From positions 1,860,001 to 1,924,000 of the forward strand of contig NC_079490.1 in assembly GCF_020520425.1 (NCBI RefSeq): a stretch of 64,000 nt of DNA. Direction: 5' to 3'. Source of the stretch: Spinacia oleracea. Lineage: Eukaryota > Streptophyta > Magnoliopsida > Caryophyllales > Amaranthaceae. Position 1 is the first letter of the stretch. Every line of letters starts with the position of its first letter. Of the stretch, positions 11,968 through 22,800 are shown one piece after another. A program made the translations under genes and the position numbers. Below the pieces are notes generated by a model that ran no database searches, was not told the origin of the DNA, and worked only from the letters and a program-made list of their open reading frames with translations.

Positions 11968-14900
11968 ATGACCACCAACAAAATGTATGCATTGTTATGT
12001 TATTTTATTTCTACAATGTTAATGGAAGTTTTGTGTGTAGTACATGGACGATCATCATTCTACACGCAACAACCTAGTATCAAGGTGTGTTTTTTTCCAA
12101 TTCCTCTCATATTTGATTTTACACAACTCTTTAGGGTAAATAACGTGCTTAAATTTTAACTCATGTTAATTTTATAAGATACTTTTTAAATAATTTTGCA
12201 GACTGCGAAAGGACAGGTTTATGATTGTGTGGATTTCTATATGCAACCAGCTTTTACTAATTCGTTATTAAAAAATCATAAACATGAGGTAAGTCAACAA
12301 TTAAATAAATCCTTTACAATAATCTAGTTTGTACCTAGTTTGTGCCTGTGCTAATGCACGGGATACTATAAATAGATTAAAAAAATACTCAAATCTGAAT
12401 ATGATAGCTACGATGTTTATTGGTTACCAATACAAAAATGTATAACTTAGTTATAGAATCAAGGTGGTGTATGACAAATTGTAACTGCAAAGTGATCAAT
12501 TATGTGGACATTTTATTTTTTTTCGATGTCCATGTTGCAAATAAAAAATTTCTTATTCTCATCTAATTCAAAAAATTGGTGTGACCTTATTTCTTATTTT
12601 TCTTCACGTAGAGCACGTACAGTAAACGTAAATGAATTCATAATAAATACTTACTTAAAATATTGTTTCTGGTTTTTTTTTATTATGAATAAAATATTAT
12701 CGTTTTGAGTTGATTGATTGTGAAAAGTTGATGATATTTCTTAATATAACGATTAATGAGAGTTGAGAGATTGAAATATGGAACTCTCTCATTTCTCATC
12801 ACTCTCCTTTATTAATATAGATAGTTTTTAAGAATTTTTTTTTTTTTTTGGTTCTACTACGAGGAGTTCACACCGCCTTCGACGAGGTAATCTCCCGTGG
12901 GAGTTTGCATGAGTACCTCGATGGGCAGCATCCCTCCCAGTTGAGATTTTTTCCATTCCCAAGGCTCGAACCCGAGACCTTGGTTAAGGAGCAAGAGGCC
13001 CTTAACCACTCATGCCAACCTCAATTGGTAGAAATTTTATTTTTATGATAATGAAAAGTGCAATTATTATAGCACATTGGTATCACACAGGAAAGGCTAG
13101 GGCTAACCTCTCGACAAAGTCAAGAACCTAAGAACTTGGGACTCAAAGATGGTTGTCCATCAGGGACCGTGCCTATTTTGAGATCGTTTGACGTCCTTAA
13201 CTCTTCGGCCGTAGAACTCAACAGCGATGAACACAGTGTATGTTCGCTTACTTATTTTATTTTAGTAGTGTTTATGCACGTGACGTGTGCTGCATTTTTT
13301 TATAAGTCAAATGTGCTTTAAAATAATATTTGATATATTTATAAATAGCTTTTAAGTCAAATATTACCCACGTTACTAAATAGATGCATAATTTCGACTT
13401 TTGGCATTATTAACTTATTTTACTTTGAGAACAATTTTCTATCAATAAATAAAAGGAAAATTAAATTCTAATAATCCAACATTTGCCCGGCTAATCCATT
13501 AACAGGCTCACCTATGCGATATTTCTAGATGATCCAACCTTTGGTACCAATTATCTTCAAACAGACCTTGTTAAATTACGACCTGCAAATCAGGTCAATT
13601 GTCCTACTACCTCCGTTCCTAAAAGTTCTTTACGCTTTCCGTTTTAGTCCGTTCCTGAAAGTTCTTTACACTCCTACTTTATTCCATTTTTACTCTTATT
13701 TGGCCCACCATAACTTACCCACTCACAATACTTTAATATTAGTTTCCACCCACTCACATTGTTTGGACAATTTATAGCCACTCATTTTCCATTTGTTACC
13801 CCACCATCACATGTTCACCAAAATTCCTTAATTACCGTGCAAATAGTAACCGTAAAGATCATTTAGGAACGGAGGTAGTACATGGCAGTGACCTGATTGA
13901 CCTGATTTGCAGGTCGTAATTTAACGAGATTCATTTAAAGGTAAAAGGTACCAAATGTTGGATAGGTTGGACCGTTAATGGATTACTAGGCAAAGGTTGG
14001 ATTAATAATATAATTTTCCTAAATAAAACAAAATATTATTATGTGAAATGTTATTGGATTTGTAACAATGTATATTTTAAATATATCAATTTTTTATAAT
14101 TTTTTTTACTAATACATAATTGAAAATATTTATAGTCAAAATTATGCATTAACAAACATAAAATTCAAAGTGGTGCAACTATTCCGAAATTGAGAAATTA
14201 TATTTTTACGAAAATTTCAACGTATAAAATTGAAATTTTACTACTGTATTATATTTTAATTTTAAGTTTTTTTACCTCTATTTAGTGATATAAATTTGTG
14301 CACTTATCTAATGATTTTTCTTTTTCTTCTTACCTTTAATTAATGCAGACTGCTGTTATTCGAACTACGGGTTATGGAGGTAGGAAATTCTTCGGAGCTA
14401 GTGGCTCGGTTACCGTATATCAGTCTAAAGTGTACGGAAACGAATGGTCGGCTTCTCGGATAAAACTTCTAAATGGACCTGATAGTATTGAAGCTGGTTG
14501 GATGGTTAGTTAATTAATTTCTTTTTTGTCAACCATATTAAAAAAAAATTAGATGCACTGTACACATAAGGGTATATTTATATCGATGGTAGTTCTCTCA
14601 CATGATATACACATGTAAATGGAAAATGTAAGAAAGTGTACCTTAGGTTAAAGTTGGTTGCGGGCCGGCCGGGTTACGGGACAAGCCAAACCCAAATATA
14701 AAATGTCGGGTTGGGTCAGACCAGTCAATAAGTTTTAAAATGTGGTTAGGTACAGCCTTGGCTCACGTGCCCTTCGTGTTGCGTCGGGCCGAACCTTCAT
14801 GAATATGCCTAACTTTATTCAATTTATTGTGATATGTCGCACCGGGCAGGACAGAGTCATGCCTTGTCGTGTTTTTTCTTGAAAGATGTGGCCCAAATCC

Positions 14901-17391
14901 GATCCACGACTTCGTGTTCATATTTGGCAGTGTTTTTTTTATTCGTGTTGGGTCGAGCCGTATCTCGGTCCGGGCCAATCCAGTGCCATCTTAATTTACC
15001 TTAGGTGTGCTGGAAACCAAGTGCTGTCAAACTGTCCAAACACCACTATACGCTTCACAGGAAATTAATTTATACTACCTCTGTTTCGCAATAGATGCAT
15101 CATTTTTTTTTCCATGTATTCCAACATGCTTTTTTGAACATTAATATCTCTAATTGCAGTAAGTAAAAATTATTAAAAAAAATGATATTTGGAATCCTCG
15201 TATTGAAATGAATTTAACAAGATTTTACTTGACTATGTTTATTATTACATAATGTGAAAGAATGTTGTCAGAATTGGTTGGTGAATATTATCAAAATGAG
15301 AAACGATGCATCTATTACGAAACGAAGATAGTACTTCCTGAAAAACTATACACCACTATACACCACTATACACTTAATTATGGGAAAAACTATTTCCTAT
15401 GGTATTTTGTTCATATAAGTGTGTTATGCCTCTTATTCACGACTTGTTACATACAACCTTGTAACTTTTATTTACAATTTATTAGGTAAATACAGCTCTA
15501 TACAAGGACGCCGAGGCCCATCTTTATATCAAATTTACCGTAAGTATTTCATATACATATTCATAAATCAAGTAAAGTTTGACCTAGTAAAAAGGATTAT
15601 ATACTTATACTAGATTAGATTCCGTGCATGTACGTATTTTGATAAATTTTTTCACATAATATTTAACTGATTATCTTCCAAAGTACTGCATAGTTCATAA
15701 CATTTTTAACATACTCGTTTAAATTTATTCATCTAATGTACATATTTAAAATGCTAATACAGTAATTTGACCAAAATATTGAGTGATATATTTTCCATTA
15801 TTAATATAGCGATTTGTCTAAAATTTTACTAATTTAGAATAATTATTATTACGTCGCCATAATTTATAAACTAAATTTCGTTTCCATACATAAATAGTTT
15901 ATAAAAAAAAAGGTAGAGAATAAAAAAAAAAAAAAAAAAAAAACAGATATACTTTTTTTTTGGAATGTGATTTTAGGTAGGAAAAAAACACTCCAGGAAT
16001 TGACACGTGTCATTCCTGGTGTCTCTTTTAATATATAGTAATAGATTTGTGTTCATAAATTAATTAGTGTTTATCGTTTTATCATAGGCGGGACCAAAAG
16101 GATGTTTAAATCTCGAATGCCCGGGTTTTGTTCAAGTGTCGAAAGACATCCCTATAGGCATTGTACCCGACAAATATTCACATATTGGCGATGCCCAAGC
16201 CTCATTCTACAATATGTCTATTGACATGGTAAGCAACCGTAAGTTTATAGTAAGTCGAAAAAAATGATCTCTTGAAAAACTAGTGTTAAAGTAGAGGACA
16301 GATCCCTCAACCTGAAGGTGAACGAGCTAAAAATGATTAGTCAGGTTTAATCAGTTTCAATAGGTTCAATTCTGATAAGTTCATGTTTCATTCGGTGAAG
16401 AAAACACCTCTGAATCACTTTTGAAACCTAAACTTATCTGAATTGAATTTATTGAAATTGATTACACCTGAATGACTTGATATAACATGAATGAAACTTG
16501 TTGGTCTAATTAGACGTGATTAATAAAGAATAAACTTAAGAGAGTAAACAACTCACTTACTTTGCAATCCCTCAACCAATCAACACCTAAATTGATGGTT
16601 TTTGTTTTATTTTAATAAATGTATAGCATTCAGATGACGGAAATTGTTCCTAGGAAGTTCTATTTCCCTCGTTTCACCAAAATTTTGTCAACCGAAAAAC
16701 TCACGTACTTTGCAATTCCTAGGAAATCAAACTTTCCGTGTTTTTAATATCAACCAAGCAACACTTTCGGTATCATTTTTTGTTTCCAGTTTTCTGTTTT
16801 TTTTTCAAAACTAAAAACCAAAATTTAAAAACCACAAAAAGTAGTTTTCAATTTTTTGTTGCCAATTTTCAAAATCAATATAATTACTATAAGTAAGATT
16901 ATTTTTCAGTTCATTATCAAATCTAAATCATAGGACTTACAAAGCCACAAACCAAAAACTGAAAACTGGCAGTGATACCGAACGAGCCCTAAACTAATGT
17001 TTATTGTCTTTTATTTTATTTTAACGACGAGGTATAGCATCCAGATGACGGAAATTGGTGGTTGTCGATGTATTCGGACAAACAACCAGTTGGATATTGG
17101 CCCAAAAACCTATTTACATCATTGGCAACACAGGCCACACAAGTTGAATGGGGTGCAGAAATCAGCAATCCAGGCTATGCTTTCAATGCTCCTGAAATGG
17201 GTAGTGGTCTCAAGGCCAGATTCGACACTAAAAAATCAGCTTTTTTCTTCCAAATTAAAGTTGATCATGGAATACTAGACCCAAAAGAAACAGAAAAATA
17301 TGAGGATTCTGTAGATTATACGATTTATGATGCTGGAAATCAAGGAGATTATTGGGGTCGTCTCGTGTTTTTCGGAGGCTCGATTGAGTAG
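11968..17391 (+). CDS. Neprosin-family glutamic peptidase (DUF239/DUF4409)
   Basis: Seven exons, all junctions phase 0: 11968-12084, 12202-12288, 13091-13237, 14349-14504, 15486-15539, 16088-16228, 17038-17391; 351 aa. Residues 1-27 form a signal peptide. Residues 36-117 resemble the neprosin activation region (DCVDFYMQPAFTNSLLKNHK, DGCPSGTVPILR). The rest is the neprosin domain (TTGYGGRKFFGASG, CPGFVQVSKDIPIG, NWWLSMYSDKQPVGYWPKNL, WGRLVFFGG). Glu165 in SIEAGWM and Glu275 in VEWGAEI are 110 residues apart, matching the spacing of the Nepenthes neprosin Glu188/Glu297 pair, so they are the likely catalytic pair (inference). At 351 aa it is somewhat shorter than many plant paralogues. Family members are secreted or vacuolar prolyl-type endopeptidases; most land-plant members are uncharacterised. 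The five larger introns carry transposons. Confidence 0.88.
12335..12821 (-). mobile_element. Helitron-like element in neprosin intron 2
   Basis: On the minus strand it begins TCTATATTAATAAAGGAGAG next to a host T. Near its 3' end is the imperfect hairpin CCCGTGCATTAGCACAGG followed by CTAG. The exact 3' boundary is uncertain because two CTAG motifs lie 11 bp apart and neither has the expected flanking base. Confidence 0.55.
12839..13029 (-). mobile_element. tRNA-derived SINE in neprosin intron 2
   Basis: On the minus strand it starts near ACCAATTGAGG, followed by an A-box-like TGGCATGAGTGG and a B box GGTTCGAGCC, and it ends in a poly-A tail (poly-T on the plus strand at about 12835-12850). 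The flanks carry similar AGAATTTT / AGAAATTTT sequences, a likely target duplication. It lies directly beside a Helitron-like element in the same intron. Confidence 0.65.
13454..14020. mobile_element. Long-TIR foldback element in neprosin intron 3, carrying a Stowaway insert
   Basis: The outer arms (13454-13606 and 13879-14020) are complementary over much of their length. Examples are a left block around CTAATCCATTAAC against a right block around GTTAATGGATTAC, and TTACGACCTGCAAATCAGGT against its complement. The middle is occupied by a Stowaway element. The outer superfamily is not determined; A/T-rich flanks make its target duplication ambiguous. Confidence 0.65.
13607..13878. mobile_element. 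Stowaway MITE nested in the foldback element
   Basis: The ends CTACCTCCGTTCCTAAAAG and the complement are flanked by TA. About 272 bp. It splits the two arms of the surrounding inverted repeat almost symmetrically, so it inserted after the outer element. Confidence 0.75.
14649..14995. mobile_element. GC-rich TIR element (TAAAGATGG family), neprosin intron 4
   Basis: The left end TAAAGTTGGTTGCGGGCC and the right end near GTGCCATCTTAA are inverted. ACCTTAGG occurs directly outside both ends (about 14641-14648 and 14997-15004), consistent with an 8-bp target duplication. The interior is made of GGGCCGG/TCGTG-rich blocks, as in the copies at 51989 and 53399. Non-coding. Confidence 0.55.
15075..15331. 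mobile_element. Stowaway MITE in neprosin intron 4
   Basis: The left end CTACCTCTGTTTCGCAATAG and the right end are complementary (CTATTACGAAACGAAGATAG), flanked by TA. About 257 bp. The short frames across it are not genes. Confidence 0.75.
15610..16045 (-). mobile_element. Short Helitron, family copy 1 (neprosin intron 5)
   Basis: Minus-strand 5' end TCTATTACTATATATTAAAA; 3' end CATGCACGGAATCTAATCTAG. It is inserted between A and T. 436 bp. It shares the whole body with the plus-strand copy at 32639-33073, including the GACACGTGTCA palindrome near the 5' end. It fills about 80% of intron 5. Confidence 0.8.
16624..16645 (+). repeat. Copy of the start of neprosin exon 7 inside intron 6
   Basis: Twenty-one of these 22 bases match the first bases of exon 7 (17038 onward) with the preceding TATAG acceptor. 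A similar pyrimidine/AT-rich approach sequence precedes both copies. The frame after it is unrelated, so it is a partial exon duplication and a possible decoy 3' splice site. Confidence 0.7.
16750..16990. mobile_element. TIR MITE in neprosin intron 6
   Basis: The left part (ACTTTCGGTATCA ... GTTTCCAGTTTTC) is complementary to the right part (GAAAACTGGCAGTGATACCGAACGAG). About 240 bp and non-coding. It lies between the two copies of the exon 7 start. Confidence 0.5.
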
Positions 17392-18094
17392 CATGTAATA
17401 TATAATACTCCCTCCGTTTTAAAATAATTGCTGCATTAGCATTTGCACGGTAATTTAGAAGGGGGAAATGAGTGTTTAATTTAATTTAATTTGTCTTTTA
17501 ACTAAAATTATTAATCAAAGAGATGGATTTCAATACGTCGTAATTGTTGAAATTCTCTTGGAAATGTTATTTCTCATAAATTTAAGATGGAAATATCTTA
17601 ACTTTCCTGAGCATATTTTATAAATCTCACACAATTTCATGACAATGACTAATATTTCGGTACAATTTTAATATGAAAGTTTATATCGAAAATTCAAAAA
17701 CGGCAATTAAAAATAAATTTGACAATTCATCAGAACGAAATTAAGAATAAATTTGACAATTCATTAGAACGAAATGAATTTGTTCTACCTATAAGAAACC
17801 AATCACATAGGCTTGACGTACATAAAACAAGGAGTAAACAATCCACTTTGTATCACATATTTCATATTTGTGATGAGAACTTGAAATTGAGATGTACATT
17901 TGGAGATTAACAGGTGAGCAATAGCTTAACAAAATTGCATATCTAAGTTTTATGAGGCAGAGTAATAAATCACTTCGAAAATAATTAATTCATCTGTCAA
18001 ATTTACATAAACTCGATTTCAAACGTACCATAGCTAGTTCTTGAGCTAAGAGTGAAATTATTGCTGCTCTTTATATGAGATGTAATCTTGTTTA
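17392..18094. other. Intergenic gap between convergent genes
   Basis: This holds the 3' end of the neprosin gene and the 3' end of the minus-strand small membrane protein gene. A single Stowaway-like end (CTCCCTCCGTTTTAAAATA, from about 17408) has no partner nearby, so it is a truncated element. Short direct repeats (AAATAAATTTGACAATTCAT type, near 17710 and 17745) occur. No other gene seen. Confidence 0.45.
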
Positions 18095-19862
18095 TCATCT
18101 CGAATTATGTTTAACACTTTCTTCCACCCGCGTAACAGCATCCATAAGGACATCGATTCCCCAGTCCTTCATATCCTCCTGCAGAATCAAAAGAGCCAAA
18201 CATTAGAATTTTAGAGCATGTTTGGTAATAGTGTTTTTAAGCGATGGAAATAGAATTACATAACTATTTCCTTCACCTAATGTTTGGTATGAAAGGTGTG
18301 TAACACAATCCCTTTCCTAAGGATAAACATTACCACCAATTGTTACCGCTCCCAACCCCATGGTAACAAAATGGTTACCCTCCTCAATCCTTAATTCGGT
18401 ACAAGTGATTCCTTTTCTAAGGTATACCAAACAACGGATAATGGTAATAGCTGACACTATCCTTTCCCCTTCTTATTGATTTACTTTCTATTTCATTTCC
18501 TACTTTTATACCGAACACTAATCACCACCTATGTTACCCGGACTCGGATACCCATATCGGACACGAGTACATGTCCAAGAGTCCGACACGACTATCTTGT
18601 GAAAGAATTGCTTGATTTTGGTCCAAAATGAAGTGTCCATACCCATATCCGAGTGTCGAGAATCCGACAAGGGTATTTGGGGTAAAATGAAGAGTCCGGG
18701 TAACAGAGAACACCACGAACCATTGCAACCCCCCAAACACCCAGTTTCAGAACTGCCACTACTCCCACTTGCACAACCACTCCTCATTCATGCCTAAATA
18801 ACCACCAATTCCGAAATCACCCGCCCCTGCTTTGTTCCTCCCCAACCCAGATCAGAACCACAACACCCCCTCCTTAAAAACCACAATACTACAAGTAAAA
18901 TCCCCCACTATTCCAATTAGACAGAAGAGAGAGTACTTAACCTACCAAAAGTTGAAAACCCCCATGAATTTTGGTCAATGGGAGGTTTAATTCGACCTTC
19001 AAAACTCCACAATCAGAGTCTTTGCTGGTATGAACTGGACCACCAATAGAGAAACTGAAGTTTTCAATCGATAGAGATGGAAGTGGTATTTGTTGATGAA
19101 TGGATTCACTCCCTTTTCAAACAACCATTAACAGAGAGGTGGCGGTATCAACAATCCCCCTTTAACAACTAAAGAAGATTAGTGGTCCGACGTGGAGAGT
19201 TCACAAGGCATAATGGACGGTAATTGACAATGGCTGCGGTGGAGGAAAATGCTATTTCATGGGAGGGGTTAGAGTAGAGCCATAGAGGATGTAATGGCTC
19301 GAGGGTGGTGATGGGAAATACGAAGTAGAATTTATTGAACCAAACAACAATTTAGGGAAATAATTTCTTTTCTCCACAAGAATCAAACACTTTGTTTCCC
19401 TTTCCCTTTCTTGACTCCTTCACCTTGTTTCCCTTCCGTAACCTCTCCAGTCAGATCTCTTTCTCTATTCCTGTCCTTTTACTTGCGTGAACCTAAAGAC
19501 CCCTAATAATTCAGAATTAGAGAAGGCAAAATTAATTTCCATTGAACTTTCTCGTGTAAGCTTGACTCATAACAGTTCAAGTACATATGGTTATGGAACA
19601 TGCCCTTCAAGCTTGACACTCAGAAAGTCAGAAGAAACTATTCCTCCTAAGGATAAGCAAAGGGAGAAGGATATATGGTGCTGTAACAGATTGTTATAAT
19701 CTGTTGTAACAATAGCACAAAATAGGGAGAAGTTAGTTGCTAAAAAGTTAGTTAATTAGCTAACTTGAGAATCTGAGCATATAAATAGATCTTCTCTCTT
19801 GTAAATCAATTCTTATGTTCAATAATAAGAGAACCTCTCTCCCTCTCCTCTCTCTCCCTCTC

Positions 19863-19895
<33 letters not shown>

Positions 19896-22800
19896 TCTGT
19901 CTTCTTCCTCTCGGTTATGTTCTGTTCTGTTTTTCAGAAACTGATCACCATTGTTGATCATTATTACAGCTCTTGAGCTGTAACATTGGTATCAGAGCCT
20001 TACTGCTGCATTGGACTCATTCTAACTTCTTCCTACTTCGCACAAAATTCCACCATTTCCATCTTGAAGCACTCATACTGCATACCAGTTGTTGATATAA
20101 GTTCTGTGAGAAAATTACTCTTGTTATTCAACTTTTTTCTTTGAATCTTGAGCCTTAAACACACATACCATTTGATCCAAAAAACAAATCCCATAAAAAC
20201 CCAAACATCAAAATCAGTTCTGGGCCTCTGGCTCTAGTTTCCTTACGAAGAATGGTGGCAGTTGAAGAAAAGTAGCTGCTTTGGGTATGAGAATGGCGGC
20301 TCAAGAAGGGTTTCAGAGAGATATGCAAGAATCTCACAAGCTGATGCAAGACTCCCTGATGAAACTGATGCAAGCTATGGGTGAAATCAAGGAGAGTTTG
20401 ACTCACAAAGACAGTGACGCTGAGTCAAGAGATAAGAGGAGGCATGATTTAAGGGATGCAAGCAGACATGAATTCAGTAGAGTTTAAGCGTATGTGCCTA
20501 AACTTGAATTCACTAAATTCGATGGCAATAACCCGAGAATGTGGTTAAGAAGTGTAATAAAAAAATTAACCTGTGCAATATTAGTGAAGATCAGAAAGTG
20601 GATTCAGCTTGTTTGAACATCATAGACAAGGCTGAAAAACTGGATGAGTAGTTATGTGGTAGTAAAGAAAAATGTAGAATGGGGAGAACTTTGCATTGAT
20701 GTTTCTGCTAGATTTAAGAAAGAACACGGGGTTAATGTGGTTGAAAACTTCAATAAAACTGTCACAAATCGGGAATCTAGAGACCTATATTGATGAATTT
20801 GAGAACCTTAGGTCATTAATGTTGCAGAAAAATAATAACATATGTGATAACTATTTTCTTGAGAGCTTCATTGGTGGATTGAAACCTACTGTGAAACCCA
20901 TGGTGAGAGCATTTCATCCTGCTAACTTGGCTAAGGCAGTGGAGTATGCCAGATTTCAGGAAGAAAGCTTAGAAGCAAGCAGACTTTTTACACTTCTGAT
21001 GCTAACAATTTCAAGCTTCTTCATCTAAAACCCATTCTGGTGGTGACCTTTTTGCCCACTCCAGCACCATCTTTCAGACTAAACAACACCCAAATAACTT
21101 CAAAACCAAACCAAACCAAATACTTCCAAACCTATTCAAAGACCTCAAAACTACACTTACTGCTGCAGAAAGGAGAGAAAAACAATTGAAAGGGTTATGT
21201 TAGTTTTGTGACAAACCCTATGAAAGAAACCATAGATGTCAGCTGAGGCAAACTCAGCTCTTCACCGTTGAAATTCCTGGTTATGATGAAGTAGAATCGG
21301 AAGAGGAAAAGGTGAATTCTGATACAGATCATGATGGAGATCGGTGTTATGAAATAGAAAAGATTGAACCACATATTTCAACTAGTGCTTTGAGTGCCAG
21401 CCACACTTTCCAGACAATGAGAGTGACTGGTTAAAAATGCACAGTAAACCCCTCAATATATTGATTGACTTGGGTAATACTCAACCTTTTAGACTTAGAG
21501 TTAGCTAAAAAGTTAGGATTGGATCCCATCGCTACACAAGCAGTAACTGTTGCCGATGAAACCATTTAGCTTGTCAGTTTGTTTGCAAAGATTTTGTGTG
21601 GAGTATGCAGTTTATTCATTCCTCTTGGGAGTTGTGATATGGTTCTAGTTGTGTAGTGGCTGAGTAATTTTATTTTATTTTGAGGGGATAGTGGCTGAGT
21701 AATTTAGGGTCTGTTAAGTGGGATTTCAGGAAATTGATTATGGAGTTTGATTTTGGTTGTAATCATTTGGTGTTAAAAGGGATACCTCCAAAAGGGGTGA
21801 GGGCTACTTGTGCCGCTAATACTCAGAAGTTAATGGCAGTTGCAATACAACTTTATTTGCTGCAAATGGTTGTTGATGAAAATGAGGATTTGAATATGAG
21901 AATCTGCTGCAGTAAGGTAGAAGAGAATACAATTCCTAAGGAAGTAGAAGAACTGACGGAAAAGCACAGTTCTATTTTGAAGAACCCACTGATTTACCTC
22001 CATCAGGGGTGTTTTTATCTATCATAGAATACCTCTAGAATTTGGGTCAAAGTCTGTCAACATCAGGCCCTACAGATATCCATTGAAACAAAGGGATATC
22101 ATTGAGAAGTTGGTTTTGGGAATGCAAAGTCAGGGCATTTTTCAGGACATCTGCAGTCCTTTTGCATCTCCAGTCGTGTTGGTAGGAAAGAAGGATGGGT
22201 CTTGGAGGCTATGTGTTGATTATAGGGAGTTGAAAAAGAGGTCAGTGAAGGACAAGCTTCCATTTCCAGTTATAGATGTGCTTAATGATGAATTGTCAGG
22301 ATCTTATGCATTTAGCAAACTCGATTTGGTAGCTGGTTATCACCAATTGAGAGTGTGTAAAGAAGTTGTGTACAACACGAGTTTCAAAGCTCATAATGGG
22401 CACTATGAGTTCCTGGTTATGCATTTTGGCTTAACTAATGCCCCTGCCTCATTCCAAGCATGGATGAACCACATTTCCAAAACTCTTTTGAGAAAATATG
22501 TGTTGGTCTTTTTTTGATGACATACTAGTTTATAGTGCTACTATGCAAGACCATTTAGTTCATTTGGAAGCAGTTTTTCAGTTAATGCATCAGAACATTT
22601 TGTTTGCTAAGAAAATCAAGTGTTCTGCTGTTGATAAAGTAGAGTATCTTGGGCATTTCATATCCTGACATGGGGTTGAGACTTGAGACTGACCCTAATA
22701 AGATCACAGTAGTGGTGAACTACCCAATGCCTCGGAATGTGAAGGAGTTAAGCAGTTTCCTAGGGCTAGCAGGTTACTATAGGAAGTTTGTGAAGGGATA

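Noticed and set aside
12502-12708. 68-codon frame in the neprosin intron
   Set aside because: It is AT-rich sequence within a Helitron-like element; the composition is Phe/Ile/Lys and there are no conserved motifs.
18214-18525. Possible MITE starting GCATGTTTGGTAATAG
   Set aside because: The left end looks like a Tourist type, but I could not fix a matching right end or target duplication. Similar fragments near 18430 and 19330 leave its extent open.
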